Shown here piece after piece: positions 25,542-35,146 of a stretch of 64,000 nucleotides of DNA. Source of the stretch: Rhodobacteraceae bacterium F11138 (GTDB lineage Bacteria; Pseudomonadota; Alphaproteobacteria; Rhodobacterales; Rhodobacteraceae); contig JAEKDP010000002.1 of the NCBI GenBank assembly GCA_016521575.1, positions 534,098 to 598,097 of the forward strand, given 5' to 3'. The notes under the pieces are model-generated. The model had not been told where the DNA came from. It ran no database searches and saw only the letters and a list, made by a program, of their open reading frames with translations. Made by a program: the position numbers and the translations under genes. Within the stretch, counting starts at the first letter, position 1; the number at the start of each line of letters is the position of its first letter.

Positions 25542-26399
25542 TCACGCCTTTGCCAGTTTCAACGCCAGTTGATAGGCCTTGCGCCGGGAAATACCGTGGA
25601 CGCCCGACACCATGTCGGCGGCATCGCGCACGGAATTGTCCACCAACGCGGCCTTCAGGTCCGCTTCTATGTCCGAATCCTTAACAACCTCGGAACGCGC
25701 GCGGTCCACCACCAGAACGATTTCGCCCCGGACCCTGTCCCGCGCCAGGGTCTCGGCCAGTTCTGTCAAGGTGCCGCGGCGGACCTCTTCGAATTTCTTG
25801 GTCAGTTCGCGGCACAGGGCGGCGGGGCGATCGCCGCCCAGCACCTGCGCCATGTCCGACAGGCTGGCCGCGATCCGTTTTGGCGATTCGTAAAACACCA
25901 GAGTTCCGGGCACCGCGCGCAGCATTTCCAGCCGCGTTTTGCGTGCTGTCGTGGCATTGGGCAGGAACCCGGCAAAGAAAAACGCATCGGTCGGCAACCC
26001 GGCCAGGGTCAGCGCCGTCAGGACGGCGGACGGCCCCGGCGCGGCGGTCACCTGAAACCCTGCGGCACTGGCGTCCCGGCTCAGATCATACCCCGGATCG
26101 GCGATCAGCGGCATGCCCGCTTCTGACGCATATGCCACCGATTGTCCCTGCTCCAGCGCCTCCAACAGCCGTTTGCGCGCGTTCTGGCCGCTGTGATCGT
26201 GATAGGACAGCAAGGGCCGCCCCTCCAGCGGGATGCCGTGAATATCCATCAGGTGACGCAGGCTGCGCGTGTCTTCGGCGGCGATCACATCCGCCGATGC
26301 CAGCACATCCAGCGCCCGCAATGTGATGTCTCTTGCCGCGCCGATCGGCGTCGCCACGAAGTAGAGTCCGGGGGCCAATCTGGTCTTTTGGTGATTCAA
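25542..26399 (-). CDS. rsmI: 16S rRNA (cytidine-1402-2'-O)-methyltransferase
   Basis: 285-residue SAM-dependent enzyme that methylates C1402 of 16S rRNA. The tetrapyrrole-methylase fold is clear from LYFVATPIGAARDITLRALDVL, the family segment EDTRSLRHLM and SEAGMPLIADPGYDL (near 99-113). Then come GPSAVLTALTLAGLP and VFYESPKRI. It is divergent from the LpoA-like gene and heads the rsmI-yraN-gshB strand. Confidence 0.95.
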   Translation of the reverse strand: MNHQKTRLAPGLYFVATPIGAARDITLRALDVLASADVIAAEDTRSLRHLMDIHGIPLEGRPLLSYHDHSGQNARKRLLEALEQGQSVAYASEAGMPLIADPGYDLSRDASAAGFQVTAAPGPSAVLTALTLAGLPTDAFFFAGFLPNATTARKTRLEMLRAVPGTLVFYESPKRIAASLSDMAQVLGGDRPAALCRELTKKFEEVRRGTLTELAETLARDRVRGEIVLVVDRARSEVVKDSDIEADLKAALVDNSVRDAADMVSGVHGISRRKAYQLALKLAKA

Positions 26400-26484
26400 C
26401 GCTGGACCCGCCCTTGTTGACGTTTATTATCCCGGATCGACGAACAGCGGCACCAAGCCGCCGAAAAAAGGGAGTTGCCACCTC

Positions 26485-27660
26485 ATGTTTGCCGTTTTTG
26501 CCGCGCCCCGCAAGGTGGCCCTGTTCTGCCTGGCGGTTCTGTCGCTCTTGATACTGGCCGCCTGCGACACGATGCCGGGCGGCGGCGGGCCGACGATCAA
26601 CACCGGCAAGCCGGTGCCCGTGGCTCTGCTGGTGCCGCGCAGTTCGGCGCAGTCCGGCGATGCCGTTCTGGCGCAAAGCCTGGAAAACGCCGCCCGGCTG
26701 GCCATTGCCGACCTGGGCGGCAGCGTCCAGATCGACCTGCGGGTCTATGACACGGGGGGCAGCGCGGGAACCGCCGCAGCCCAGGCCACGCAGGCGGTGA
26801 ATGACGGTGCCCGGATCATCTTGGGACCGGTCTATGGCGAATCCGCCAATGCGGTCGGGCACGCGGTGCGCTCCCAGAACATCAATGTGCTGTCGTTCTC
26901 GAACAACGCCACCATCGCCGGCGGCAATGTTTTCGTGCTTGGGCCGACCTTTCTGAATACCGCGCAGCGCCTGACGCAATACGCGACCCGCCAGGGCAAG
27001 GGCAACATTCTGGTGGTGCATGGCAGCGATTTGTCCGGCCAACTGGGCCGCGACGCGATCCAGCAGGCGATCCGCAGCAGCGGTGCGCGGTTGGCGGGAA
27101 CCGTCGCCTATGATCTGTCGCAACAGTCGGTGATCTCGACCGTTCCGCGCGTCAAGAGCACCATGGAAAGCACCGGGGCCGATTCGATCTTTCTGACCTC
27201 GACCACCGCCGGGGCGCTGCCACTGTTCACACAGCTTTTGCCTGAATCCGGCGTATCGCCGACGACCACGCAATTCATCGGTCTGACCCGGTGGGACATC
27301 CCCAAGCAAACCACGTCCCTGCCGGGCGTTCAGGGTGGCTGGTTCGCCCTGCCGGATCCGGGCAAATCGCAGCAGTTCATATCGCGCTATTCCGCGTCTT
27401 ACGGATCGGCCCCGCATCCGATCGGCGGGCTGGCCTATGACGGGATCGCCGCCATCGGTGCACTGGTTGGCGCAGGCAAGGCCGATGCGCTGACAACCTC
27501 GGCCCTGACCCAGGGCGCGGGCTTTCAGGGTGTGAACGGCATCTTCCGGCTTCGCCCCGATGGTACCAATGAACGCGGGCTGGCCGTGGCCACGATCCGG
27601 AACAGTCAGGTGGTTGTGATTGACCCTGCCCCGACAAGCTTCCGTGGTGCCGGTTTCTGA
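26485..27660 (+). CDS. LpoA-like lipoprotein (penicillin-binding protein activator, periplasmic-binding fold)
   Basis: 391-residue lipoprotein with a hydrophobic signal and lipobox LAAC (Cys27). The mature part is a type I periplasmic-binding fold: VPVALLVPRSSAQSGDAVLAQSLENAARLAIADL, GPVYGESANAVG, and GGLAYDGIAAIGALV near the end. It resembles the C-terminal half of LpoA, which activates a class A PBP, and lies next to rsmI and yraN as lpoA does in other proteobacteria. The N-terminal TPR-like domain of enterobacterial LpoA is absent, which is usual in alphaproteobacteria. Confidence 0.85.
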   Translation: MFAVFAAPRKVALFCLAVLSLLILAACDTMPGGGGPTINTGKPVPVALLVPRSSAQSGDAVLAQSLENAARLAIADLGGSVQIDLRVYDTGGSAGTAAAQATQAVNDGARIILGPVYGESANAVGHAVRSQNINVLSFSNNATIAGGNVFVLGPTFLNTAQRLTQYATRQGKGNILVVHGSDLSGQLGRDAIQQAIRSSGARLAGTVAYDLSQQSVISTVPRVKSTMESTGADSIFLTSTTAGALPLFTQLLPESGVSPTTTQFIGLTRWDIPKQTTSLPGVQGGWFALPDPGKSQQFISRYSASYGSAPHPIGGLAYDGIAAIGALVGAGKADALTTSALTQGAGFQGVNGIFRLRPDGTNERGLAVATIRNSQVVVIDPAPTSFRGAGF

Positions 27661-30457
27661 TCCGGCCGGCGTGGCCCGGTTCCGGCCGACCGCGCCGGGA
27701 CCGCTGATCTGTGAACCCGACGAGATTTTCGACGCCGCCGCCGTACAGGCGCGGGTTGCCCGGGCGGCCGAGACCGCCCCGGACAACCAGACCTTGCGCG
27801 GCGAAGTCGTCCGCATTCTGCTGGAGATCCAGAAAGCCGGGCGCGCGGCGATTGCCGCGGCCTTTGCCGACGACCCGTTTGCCGCCCGTCCGCTGACCCG
27901 ATCCTATACCTATCTGACCGACGGTCTGGTGATGTCGGCCCTGCAGGTCGCCAGCACCCGGTTGCACCCGCGCCCCAACCCGACATCCGGCGAACATATC
28001 GCGGTCATCGCGGTCGGCGGGTATGGCCGGGGCGAAATGGCGCCGTTCTCCGACGTCGACCTGCTTTTCCTGACGCCGTACAAAATCACCCCATGGGCCG
28101 AAAGCGTCATCGAATCGATGCTGTACATCCTGTGGGACCTGAAGCTGAAGGTCGGGCATTCAAGCCGGACCATCAAGGATTGCCTCCGCCTGGGCCGGGA
28201 AGATTTCACGATCCGCACGGCAATGCTGGAACACCGGTTCGTGACGGGCCATGCCCCTCTGGCGGACAAGCTGGATGCCCGGCTCAAATCCGATCTGTTC
28301 AGCGACTCAGGGCGCGATTTCATCGAGGCCAAGCTGGAGGAACGCGAAGCGCGGCATCTGAAACAGGGGCAGCGCTATATGGTCGAGCCCAACGTCAAGG
28401 AAGGCAAGGGCGGGCTGCGTGACCTGCAATCCCTGTTCTGGATCGCCAAATATATTCACGGCGTGCAGACCGCTGCCGAACTGGTCCCGCTGGGTGTGTT
28501 CCGTCCCGAAGAACTGGCGACCTTTGCAACGGCCGAAGACTTCCTGTGGGCCGTGCGCGCGCATTTGCACCTGATTACCCGGCGGGCGACCGAACAGTTG
28601 ACCTTTGACATGCAGGTCGAGGTCGCCGAACGCATGGGCTATCGTGATCTGGCCGGGCGGCGCGGCGTCGAGATCTTCATGCAGGATTATTTTCGCCAGG
28701 CCACGGCGGTGGGCGATCTGACCCGTATTTTCCTGACCCAGCTGGAAGCCGACCACCAGAAATCGGAACCCCTGCTGGAACGCATCTTTCGCCGCCGCCC
28801 CAGGGTGCGCGCGGGCTATGTGGTGATCAACAATCGCATCGGCATCAAGGATCCGGACGGCTTTCTGCAAGACGGGCTGAACCTGCTGCGGCTGTTTGAC
28901 GAAGGGCTGCGCACCGGGATGCTGATCCACCCGGATGCCATGCGCCTGGTCGCGGCCAATCTGGACCTGATCGACGACAATCTGCGCAACAGCCGGGAGG
29001 CGCAGAAGATCTTTCTGGGATTGCTGCTGAAACACGGCAACCCCGAACGCGCCCTGCGGCGGATGAATGAACTGGGTGTTCTGGCCGCTTTCGTGCCCGA
29101 ATTCGAACCGATCGTGGCCATGATGCAGTTCAACATGTACCACAGCTATACGGTGGACGAGCATACCATTCAGTGCATCGCGACCCTGGCCCAGATCGAA
29201 AAGGGCGAACTGATCGAAGAATTGCCGGTGGCCTCGGGGATTCTGGAACAGGGCATAAACCGCAGGATCCTGTATGTGGCGCTGCTGCTGCATGATATCG
29301 GCAAGGGGCGTCCCGAAGATCATTCGATCCTCGGGGCCCAGATCGCGCGCAAGGTCGCGCCCCGGCTGGGCCTGTCCAAATCGGATGCGGAAACCGCCGA
29401 ATGGCTGGTCCGCTATCACCTGCTGATGTCCGACATGGCCCAGAAACGCGACATTGCCGATCCGCGCACCGTGCGCGATTTCGCCAAGGCGGTGAAGTCG
29501 GTCAAACGGCTGAACCTGCTGACGGTGCTGACCGTCTGCGACATTCGCGGCGTCGGCCCGAACGTCTGGAACAACTGGAAAGCCGCGCTGCTGCGCGCGC
29601 TTTATCGGCAGACGCGGCGCGCTCTGGACGACGGGATGGAGGTCCTGAACCGCGAAAACCGCGGTGCCGAGGCCAAGAAAACGCTGCGCAACGCCTTGCC
29701 CGACTGGTCGAAAGCTGCGCTCAAGACCGAGACCGCGCGGCATTATCCCCCCTATTGGCAAGGGCTGCATGTCACGGCGCATGTGGATTTCGCCCATATG
29801 CTGAAAGAAATCGATGCGCCCGATCGGTCCGGGGACATACTGATCCATCTGCACCCGGACGAAGACCGCGACGCCACCCGCGCCTGTTTCGTGATGGCCG
29901 ATCACCCCGGCATCTTTGCCCGACTCGCCGGGGCGCTGGCGCTGGTCGGGGCCAATGTGGTCGACGCCCGCAGCTATACCACCAAGGATGGCTATGTGAC
30001 CGATGCGTTCTGGATTCAGGACAGTGACGGGCACCCCTACGAGGTCGACCGCCTGCCGCGCCTGAGCAAGATGATCCGCAAGACGCTCAGGGGTGAGGTG
30101 ATCGCCAGCGATGCCCTGATCAGCCGCGACAGGATCAAGAAACGCGAAAAGGCATTCAACGTCCCGACCCACATCAGTTTCGACAACGAAGGTTCGGAAA
30201 TCTATACCATCATCGAGGTCGACACCCGCGACCGGCCCGGCCTGTTGTACGATCTGGCCCGCACCCTTGCGACCTCGAACGTCTATATCGCCAATGCGGT
30301 GATCGCGACCTATGGCGAACAGGTGGTCGACACATTTTACGTCAAGGACATGTTCGGGCTGAAATACCACGCCGAATCCAAACAGCGTTCGCTGGAAAAA
30401 AAGCTGCGGGCCGCGATCGACGAAGGCGCGCAACGGGCCGAGAAAGGCGGCCGCTAA
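27620..30457 (+). CDS. glnD: Bifunctional uridylyltransferase / uridylyl-removing enzyme (PII sensor)
   Basis: Nitrogen sensor of 945 residues that adds UMP to PII proteins when glutamine is low and removes it when glutamine is high. The nucleotidyltransferase site GGYGRGEMAPFSDVDL is near 133-148, the HD hydrolase site LLLHDIGKG near 555-563, and two C-terminal ACT domains (from about 755 and 860, the second containing DTRDRPGLLYDLARTL) bind glutamine. The TTG at 27620 has CAGGTGG upstream and makes the gene overlap the lipoprotein gene by 41 bases; GTG codons at 27644 and 27647 are alternatives. murJ follows. Confidence 0.94.
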   Translation: MTLPRQASVVPVSDPAGVARFRPTAPGPLICEPDEIFDAAAVQARVARAAETAPDNQTLRGEVVRILLEIQKAGRAAIAAAFADDPFAARPLTRSYTYLTDGLVMSALQVASTRLHPRPNPTSGEHIAVIAVGGYGRGEMAPFSDVDLLFLTPYKITPWAESVIESMLYILWDLKLKVGHSSRTIKDCLRLGREDFTIRTAMLEHRFVTGHAPLADKLDARLKSDLFSDSGRDFIEAKLEEREARHLKQGQRYMVEPNVKEGKGGLRDLQSLFWIAKYIHGVQTAAELVPLGVFRPEELATFATAEDFLWAVRAHLHLITRRATEQLTFDMQVEVAERMGYRDLAGRRGVEIFMQDYFRQATAVGDLTRIFLTQLEADHQKSEPLLERIFRRRPRVRAGYVVINNRIGIKDPDGFLQDGLNLLRLFDEGLRTGMLIHPDAMRLVAANLDLIDDNLRNSREAQKIFLGLLLKHGNPERALRRMNELGVLAAFVPEFEPIVAMMQFNMYHSYTVDEHTIQCIATLAQIEKGELIEELPVASGILEQGINRRILYVALLLHDIGKGRPEDHSILGAQIARKVAPRLGLSKSDAETAEWLVRYHLLMSDMAQKRDIADPRTVRDFAKAVKSVKRLNLLTVLTVCDIRGVGPNVWNNWKAALLRALYRQTRRALDDGMEVLNRENRGAEAKKTLRNALPDWSKAALKTETARHYPPYWQGLHVTAHVDFAHMLKEIDAPDRSGDILIHLHPDEDRDATRACFVMADHPGIFARLAGALALVGANVVDARSYTTKDGYVTDAFWIQDSDGHPYEVDRLPRLSKMIRKTLRGEVIASDALISRDRIKKREKAFNVPTHISFDNEGSEIYTIIEVDTRDRPGLLYDLARTLATSNVYIANAVIATYGEQVVDTFYVKDMFGLKYHAESKQRSLEKKLRAAIDEGAQRAEKGGR

Positions 30458-30549
30458 CCCGGCCCCCTGCGCGCTGAAAGCGCAATGTTTCCCGTCTTTT
30501 GCCGCGGATGGGCGCAAGCGGCTTTCCCAAGGCGCGCGAACCGGCTAAG

Positions 30550-30566
30550 GGTCTGGCAACCAGACC
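30550..30566 (+). repeat. Perfect inverted repeat between glnD and murJ
   Basis: GGTCTGG-CAA-CCAGACC forms a 7-bp stem with a three-base loop. No T run follows, so it is not a clear terminator. It lies in the 158-base glnD-murJ gap, which otherwise holds nothing recognisable. Confidence 0.35.
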
Positions 30567-30615
30567 AGCACAAGGCCCGCCCCATCGTGATCGTTTCCTA
30601 TTCCGTGGCGACCGT

Positions 30616-32208
30616 ATGAAACCGATCCGGTTGATGTCAGGTTTCTTGACAGTCGGGGTCTGGACCCTGCTCAGCCGCGTTCTGGGGTTCGTGCGCGACA
30701 TATTGATCGCCGGATGGCTGGGCACCGGCCCGGTGGCCGAAGCCTTTCTGATCGCCTTCAGCCTGCCAAACATGTTCCGCCGTTTCTTTGCGGAAGGCGC
30801 GTTCAACACCGCTTTCATTCCGCTGTTTTCCAAGAAACTGGAAATCAATGATGCGCCCGAACGCTTTGCCAATGACGCCTTTGCCGCCCTGGGCAGCCTG
30901 CTGATCGGGTTTACACTGCTGGCGCAGGTGTTCATGCCGTGGCTGGTGCTGGCAATGGCCAGCGGGTTCGTTGGGGATGAACGTTTCGATCTGGCCGTTC
31001 TGTTCGGGCGGATCGCGTTTCCCTATATCCTGTTCATATCCTTGGCCGCCCTGCTGTCAGGCGTTCTGAACGCCACGGGCCGCTTTGCCGCCGCAGCCGC
31101 TGCGCCGGTCTTGCTGAACATCGTGCTGATCTGCGCCATGCTTGTGGCGGAATCCGGTGTGCTGGGCTTTGCGATGGAGGTCGAAACGGGCAGCGGCGCG
31201 GACCGGACCGGGCTGCACCACGGCACCTTGCTTGTCTGGGGCGTGCTGGTGGCCGGGGTAGCTCAGCTGGCGATGCTCTGGGTTGCGGCGGGACGCGCGG
31301 GATTTCACATCCGCTTGCAATGGCCGCGCCTGACGCCGGATCTGAAACGCCTGGCCGTGATCGCGCTGCCCGCCATGCTGGCCGGCGGCGTGGTTCAGAT
31401 CAACCTTCTGGTTGGACGCCAGGTCGCCAGTTTCTATGACGGGGCCATTGCCTGGCTGTCCTATGCCGATCGTCTGTATCAGCTCCCCCTTGGGGTTGTT
31501 GGCATTGCCGTGGGCGTTGTCCTGCTGCCGGATCTGTCCCGTCGCCTGGCGGCCCGCGACGACGATGGCGCGCGCTCTGCGCTCAGCCGCGCGGGCGAGG
31601 TTTCGCTGGCGTTGACGATACCATCCGCCGTCGCGTTGATGGTGATCCCGTTGCCGCTTATCTCGGTCTTGTTCCAACGCGGGGCATTTGGCGCTGACGA
31701 CAGCGCCGCCACCGCGCTGGCTGTGGCCGTCTATGGGCTGGGTCTGCCGGCCTTTGTGCTGCAAAAGGTTCTGCAGCCCCTGTATTTCGCCCGCGAAGAC
31801 ACCCGCACCCCGTTTCGTTTTGCCGTCGTGTCGATGGGCGTCAACATCGTTGTCGCCGTCTCTATGGCCTGGCTTCTGGGGTATATCGGTGCCGCCATCG
31901 GCACCACTGTCGCCGCCTGGACGATGGTTCTGCAACTGGCCCGCGGGACATCGGGCATGGGCACCGTTGCGCGTTTTGACGACCGTTTCCGCACCCGGCT
32001 GTGGCGCATCTGCATCGCCGCCGGAATCATGGGGGCCGCCCTGTGGCTGAGCGCCCTGGCCCTGGCTCCGGCCTTGGCCACGCACGGATGGCGCTATGTG
32101 GCGTTGGCGGTTCTGGTTGCCGTCGGCATACTTGTCTATTTCGCAACCGGCCAGATGATTGGAGCCTTTCGCCTGTCGGAATTCCGGGGGGCGCTGCGTC
32201 GCCGCTGA
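30616..32208 (+). CDS. murJ: Lipid II flippase MurJ
   Basis: Polytopic inner-membrane protein (530 residues, about 14 helices) of the MOP superfamily, flipping lipid II for peptidoglycan synthesis. The family start is clear: SGFLTVGVWTLLSRVLGFVRDILIAGWLG, then AFNTAFIPLFSKKLE and the LLPDLSRRLAARDDDGARSALSRA segment. I use the ATG at 30616; the frame is open to 30499 but that extension is not conserved-looking. The ribosome site is weak (GGCGA). It ends 7 bases before the convergent rhomboid stop. Confidence 0.95.
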   Translation: MKPIRLMSGFLTVGVWTLLSRVLGFVRDILIAGWLGTGPVAEAFLIAFSLPNMFRRFFAEGAFNTAFIPLFSKKLEINDAPERFANDAFAALGSLLIGFTLLAQVFMPWLVLAMASGFVGDERFDLAVLFGRIAFPYILFISLAALLSGVLNATGRFAAAAAAPVLLNIVLICAMLVAESGVLGFAMEVETGSGADRTGLHHGTLLVWGVLVAGVAQLAMLWVAAGRAGFHIRLQWPRLTPDLKRLAVIALPAMLAGGVVQINLLVGRQVASFYDGAIAWLSYADRLYQLPLGVVGIAVGVVLLPDLSRRLAARDDDGARSALSRAGEVSLALTIPSAVALMVIPLPLISVLFQRGAFGADDSAATALAVAVYGLGLPAFVLQKVLQPLYFAREDTRTPFRFAVVSMGVNIVVAVSMAWLLGYIGAAIGTTVAAWTMVLQLARGTSGMGTVARFDDRFRTRLWRICIAAGIMGAALWLSALALAPALATHGWRYVALAVLVAVGILVYFATGQMIGAFRLSEFRGALRRR

Positions 32209-32215
32209 TGCGGGG

Positions 32216-32902
32216 TCAGTCGTGCCGGATACGTCCGCGCATGCGCGCCCAGCCCCCCGGCGAAACAAAGAACGACAACCCGAACCCGGTGGCGAACCCG
32301 ACCAGATCCGCAACCCAGTCGTTATCCGTGCCGAACAGCAGCCCGAATACCAGCTGAATCCCCATCAGGAAACTGATCAACGTGAAAGCCCGCGCCTGGT
32401 TTGCCCCGACTCGGGACAAGGACCGCCACAACATATAGGTAAAGGCCCCGATCAGACCATAGACCGACGGAAAGCCCCCGATCAACGGAACCGGATCGTT
32501 CAGCAACAGCGCATAGGCCAGCGCGCCGCCGATGCCGGACAGGAAAAATACCAGCAGAAACGCCAGATTTCCGAACACTTCCGCCACCATTTTACCCATT
32601 GCCAACAGGAACACGCCGACAAACAGCGCATGGGTGAACGTCGCATGCACGAACGGATAGCTGACAAACCGGATCAGATGTTCAACCGGCCAGCGGTTGG
32701 TCTCGACCATCCAGTCAAAGATCTGCGCCGAAAACGCATAGGACTGGATTGCCTCCAGCCGCCAGCCCACCGCAGCCGGCCCGCCGATCACCCCGCGCGT
32801 GCCCAATTGCAGCACCGCCTCGATCCCCAGAAGCACCAGGAAAAGCGCGGTCACCACCGGCGGCAGCGGATTGACCGCTGAAATGTCGTTCTGTTCGCTC
32901 AT
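32216..32902 (-). CDS. Rhomboid-fold membrane protein, apparently lacking the protease dyad
   Basis: 228 residues with about six to seven transmembrane helices in rhomboid order, including the L1-loop region and YPFVHATFTHALFVGVFLLAMGKMVAEVFG (helix-2 His region). In active rhomboids a GxSG serine precedes YxxxG on helix 4; here the segment reads GGFPSVYGLIG, which puts Phe at the Ser position. The helix-6 AHxxG histidine is replaced by Asp in VADLVGFATG. I therefore infer a pseudoprotease. The ATG at 32902 follows AGGAGA; the longer frame upstream is rejected. Divergent from trpS. Confidence 0.8.
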   Translation of the reverse strand: MSEQNDISAVNPLPPVVTALFLVLLGIEAVLQLGTRGVIGGPAAVGWRLEAIQSYAFSAQIFDWMVETNRWPVEHLIRFVSYPFVHATFTHALFVGVFLLAMGKMVAEVFGNLAFLLVFFLSGIGGALAYALLLNDPVPLIGGFPSVYGLIGAFTYMLWRSLSRVGANQARAFTLISFLMGIQLVFGLLFGTDNDWVADLVGFATGFGLSFFVSPGGWARMRGRIRHD

Positions 32903-33002
32903 CTGCCCGGTCTCCTCGCGGCTTGTCGTCGGTGCCTGTTGACGACCCTCGGCCCCATGGGTAAGCGAGACCGACCAGTTTTTCCAGCCGGGAGTTGTTA
33001 CC

Positions 33003-34028
33003 ATGTCCAGCGCCAGTTTCACGCCTCGTGTGTTCTCGGGCATCCAGCCGTCCGGGGATCTGCATCTGGGCAACTACCTGGGCGCGTTGAAACGGTTTGC
33101 CGACGCTCAGAACCAGGGCATCGAAGCAGTCTATTGCATGGTCGATATGCATGCCATCACCGTCTGGCAGAACCCCGAAGACCTGCGCCGCAGCACGCGC
33201 GAGCTGTGCGCCGGCTTCATCGCCAGCGGCATCGATCCGGAAAAATCCATCCTGATCAATCAAAGCCAGGTGCCCGAGCACGCGCAGCTGGCCTGGGTCT
33301 TCAACTGTGTCGCCCGGATCGGCTGGATGAACCGCATGACCCAGTTCAAGGACAAGGCCGGCAAGAATGCCGAAAAGGCCAGCCTCGGATTGTATGCCTA
33401 TCCGTCGCTGATGGCTGCCGATATCCTAGTCTATCACGCCACACACGTCCCGGTGGGCGAAGATCAGAAACAGCATCTGGAATTGACCCGCGATATCGCC
33501 GCCAAGTTCAATCACGATTATGGCGTCGATTTCTTTCCGATCACCGAGCCTGTCATCGAAGGCACCGCCACCCGGGTCATGAGCCTGCGGGACGGGTCGA
33601 AAAAGATGTCCAAATCCGATCCCTCGGACATGAGCCGGATCAACATGACCGATGACGCCGACACGATCGCCAAGAAGATTCGCAAGGCCAAAACCGACCC
33701 CGAGCCCCTGCCCGACACTGTTGACGCATTGAAGGACCGCCCCGAAGCCCGCAATCTGGTCAATATTTATGCTGCTCTGGACAATTGCACCCAGGCCGAT
33801 GTGCTGGCGACATATGGCGGCAAGCAGTTCGGAACATTCAAACCTGCTCTGGCCGATCTGGCGGTGGCCCGCATGTCGCCCATCACGCAGGAAATGGCCC
33901 GTCTGATGGATGACCCGGCCGAGATCGACCGGATTTTGGCGTTGGGGGCAGTACGCGCGCGTGAAATCACCACCCCGATCCTGCGCCAGACCTATGACAT
34001 CATCGGTATGGTCGGACCCGCCGTCTGA
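33003..34028 (+). CDS. trpS: Tryptophanyl-tRNA synthetase
   Basis: Class I synthetase charging tRNA-Trp (341 residues). The HIGH-type signature is in [19 protein letters not shown] (about 11-29). The tryptophan-site phrase [11 protein letters not shown] is present and the KMSKS loop is intact in [13 protein letters not shown] (about 197-209). A GGGAG ribosome site precedes the ATG. It is divergent from the rhomboid gene and convergent with the M15 peptidase gene. Confidence 0.97.
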   Translation: MSSASFTPRVFSGIQPSGDLHLGNYLGALKRFADAQNQGIEAVYCMVDMHAITVWQNPEDLRRSTRELCAGFIASGIDPEKSILINQSQVPEHAQLAWVFNCVARIGWMNRMTQFKDKAGKNAEKASLGLYAYPSLMAADILVYHATHVPVGEDQKQHLELTRDIAAKFNHDYGVDFFPITEPVIEGTATRVMSLRDGSKKMSKSDPSDMSRINMTDDADTIAKKIRKAKTDPEPLPDTVDALKDRPEARNLVNIYAALDNCTQADVLATYGGKQFGTFKPALADLAVARMSPITQEMARLMDDPAEIDRILALGAVRAREITTPILRQTYDIIGMVGPAV

Positions 34029-34040
34029 CGGTATCCATTC

Positions 34041-34094
34041 GGGCAAGGGTGCCGCGAAACGGGCGGATCATGACACGCCGTTCGCGCCTTGCCC
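34041..34094. terminator. Long imperfect hairpin between convergent trpS and peptidase genes
   Basis: GGGCAAGG (34041-34048) pairs with CCTTGCCC (34087-34094), and inside it CGCGAA(A)CGG(G)CG pairs with CGCCGTTCGCG around GATCATGACA. The stem has about 19 pairs with small bulges. No T run is present on either strand, so it is at best a non-canonical bidirectional terminator. Confidence 0.35.
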
Positions 34095-34115
34095 ACCGGT
34101 TCGATCCCGCGAAAC

Positions 34116-34958
34116 CTACAGCATCCCCTGTGCCAGCCATTCATCCAACTGGCGTCGGCTGATTTCAAAATGCATGCTGTCCTCACGACGAAAACCCGCG
34201 CCCCAGACCCAGCCTTCTTCGTGAAAGAAGTCGGCCAGTATGGTCAGGCCCAGCTGTGTTTTCCCGTCCGTGAAATTGTCCAGATGCCCATCGATATTCA
34301 GATCCAGCGCCAAACCGTAGCTATGGGTCGACAGGCTGTTGGTCGTGCCCCGAATCCGGCGCACGCATAACGAACCTGATGTGTTTATGCGCGCATAGAG
34401 ATCCGGATCCGCGCGGCGCACGTTTTCGAACACCCGGCGCAGGCTTGCGACCGCAGGGCGCAGCATGTTGACGCGAATGGGACCAACGTCCTCAAGCACC
34501 AGCTTGCTGGACAAGGTCTGATTGGTCATCGGCTCACAATTGTCACTGAGCACCTCGCGCGGGCGGCCCAGCTTTTCTTCCAGATAGCGCGGCCCGGCCA
34601 CCTGCAGACCGCGATTGACCTCGGTCCGATTGGCGATCAGAACGACCTGAGCATAGGCATCGATGATGTCGTTCGGCCCTGCGCTGCGAAACAACGCGTC
34701 TTCGTCATCGGGATTGGTCGGCGACATGGCCGCACGTCCGGCATTGGCCGCAACCCGCGACAGTTCACCCTCCATGGATTTGAGACGGCTTTGCAGGTCT
34801 TCCACCTGCTGGCGCAGCATCTCGATTTCTATCCTTGCCCCCGAATCCACGGCAGAGCCCTGGAAATCCTCCTCGGACAGGATGAAATTCAACCCGACCC
34901 AGACGGCTGGCGCCAACACCAGCGCAATCGCGATCAGTATTGCCGGAAGTAGCCGCAT
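34116..34958 (-). CDS. M15-family D-Ala-D-Ala carboxypeptidase-like peptidase, membrane-anchored
   Basis: 280-residue envelope protein. It has an N-terminal membrane anchor or uncleaved signal (MRLLPAILIAIALVLAPAVWVGL), a coiled-coil stretch (IEIEMLRQQVEDLQSRLKSMEGELSRV, about 43-69) and a C-terminal M15-type zinc peptidase domain. The metal motif SLSTHSYGLALDLN supplies His and Asp, and MHFEIS near the end supplies the second His. The expected activity is cleavage of peptidoglycan stem peptides. GGGGGGA precedes the ATG. The gene is divergent from the OmpA-like gene that starts the T6SS region, but a T6SS link is unproven. Confidence 0.85.
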   Translation of the reverse strand: MRLLPAILIAIALVLAPAVWVGLNFILSEEDFQGSAVDSGARIEIEMLRQQVEDLQSRLKSMEGELSRVAANAGRAAMSPTNPDDEDALFRSAGPNDIIDAYAQVVLIANRTEVNRGLQVAGPRYLEEKLGRPREVLSDNCEPMTNQTLSSKLVLEDVGPIRVNMLRPAVASLRRVFENVRRADPDLYARINTSGSLCVRRIRGTTNSLSTHSYGLALDLNIDGHLDNFTDGKTQLGLTILADFFHEEGWVWGAGFRREDSMHFEISRRQLDEWLAQGML

Positions 34959-35076
34959 CGTCCCCCCATCGAGTTCCCCGCAATTCAGACAGTATGATCC
35001 GTGCGAGTAAAGACTTTTCTAACCCAAACCACGGAAGATAGGTCAATAACGCGAACAACCATGCCCGGTAAAACCG

Positions 35077-35103
35077 TTGTGACTGTTCCGCCCGTGGTAT
35101 AAA
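35077..35103 (+). promoter_or_regulatory. Candidate promoter of the OmpA-like / kinase transcription unit
   Basis: TATAAA at 35098-35103 is a good -10 match, with TTGTGA at 35077-35082 as a possible -35 (15-base spacing, short of ideal). It lies 44 bases upstream of the OmpA-like ATG in an A/T-rich patch. Confidence 0.3.
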
Positions 35104-35146
35104 CTTGTTTCGCAACATCATTCGAAACGACAGCAAAGGACGTAGA

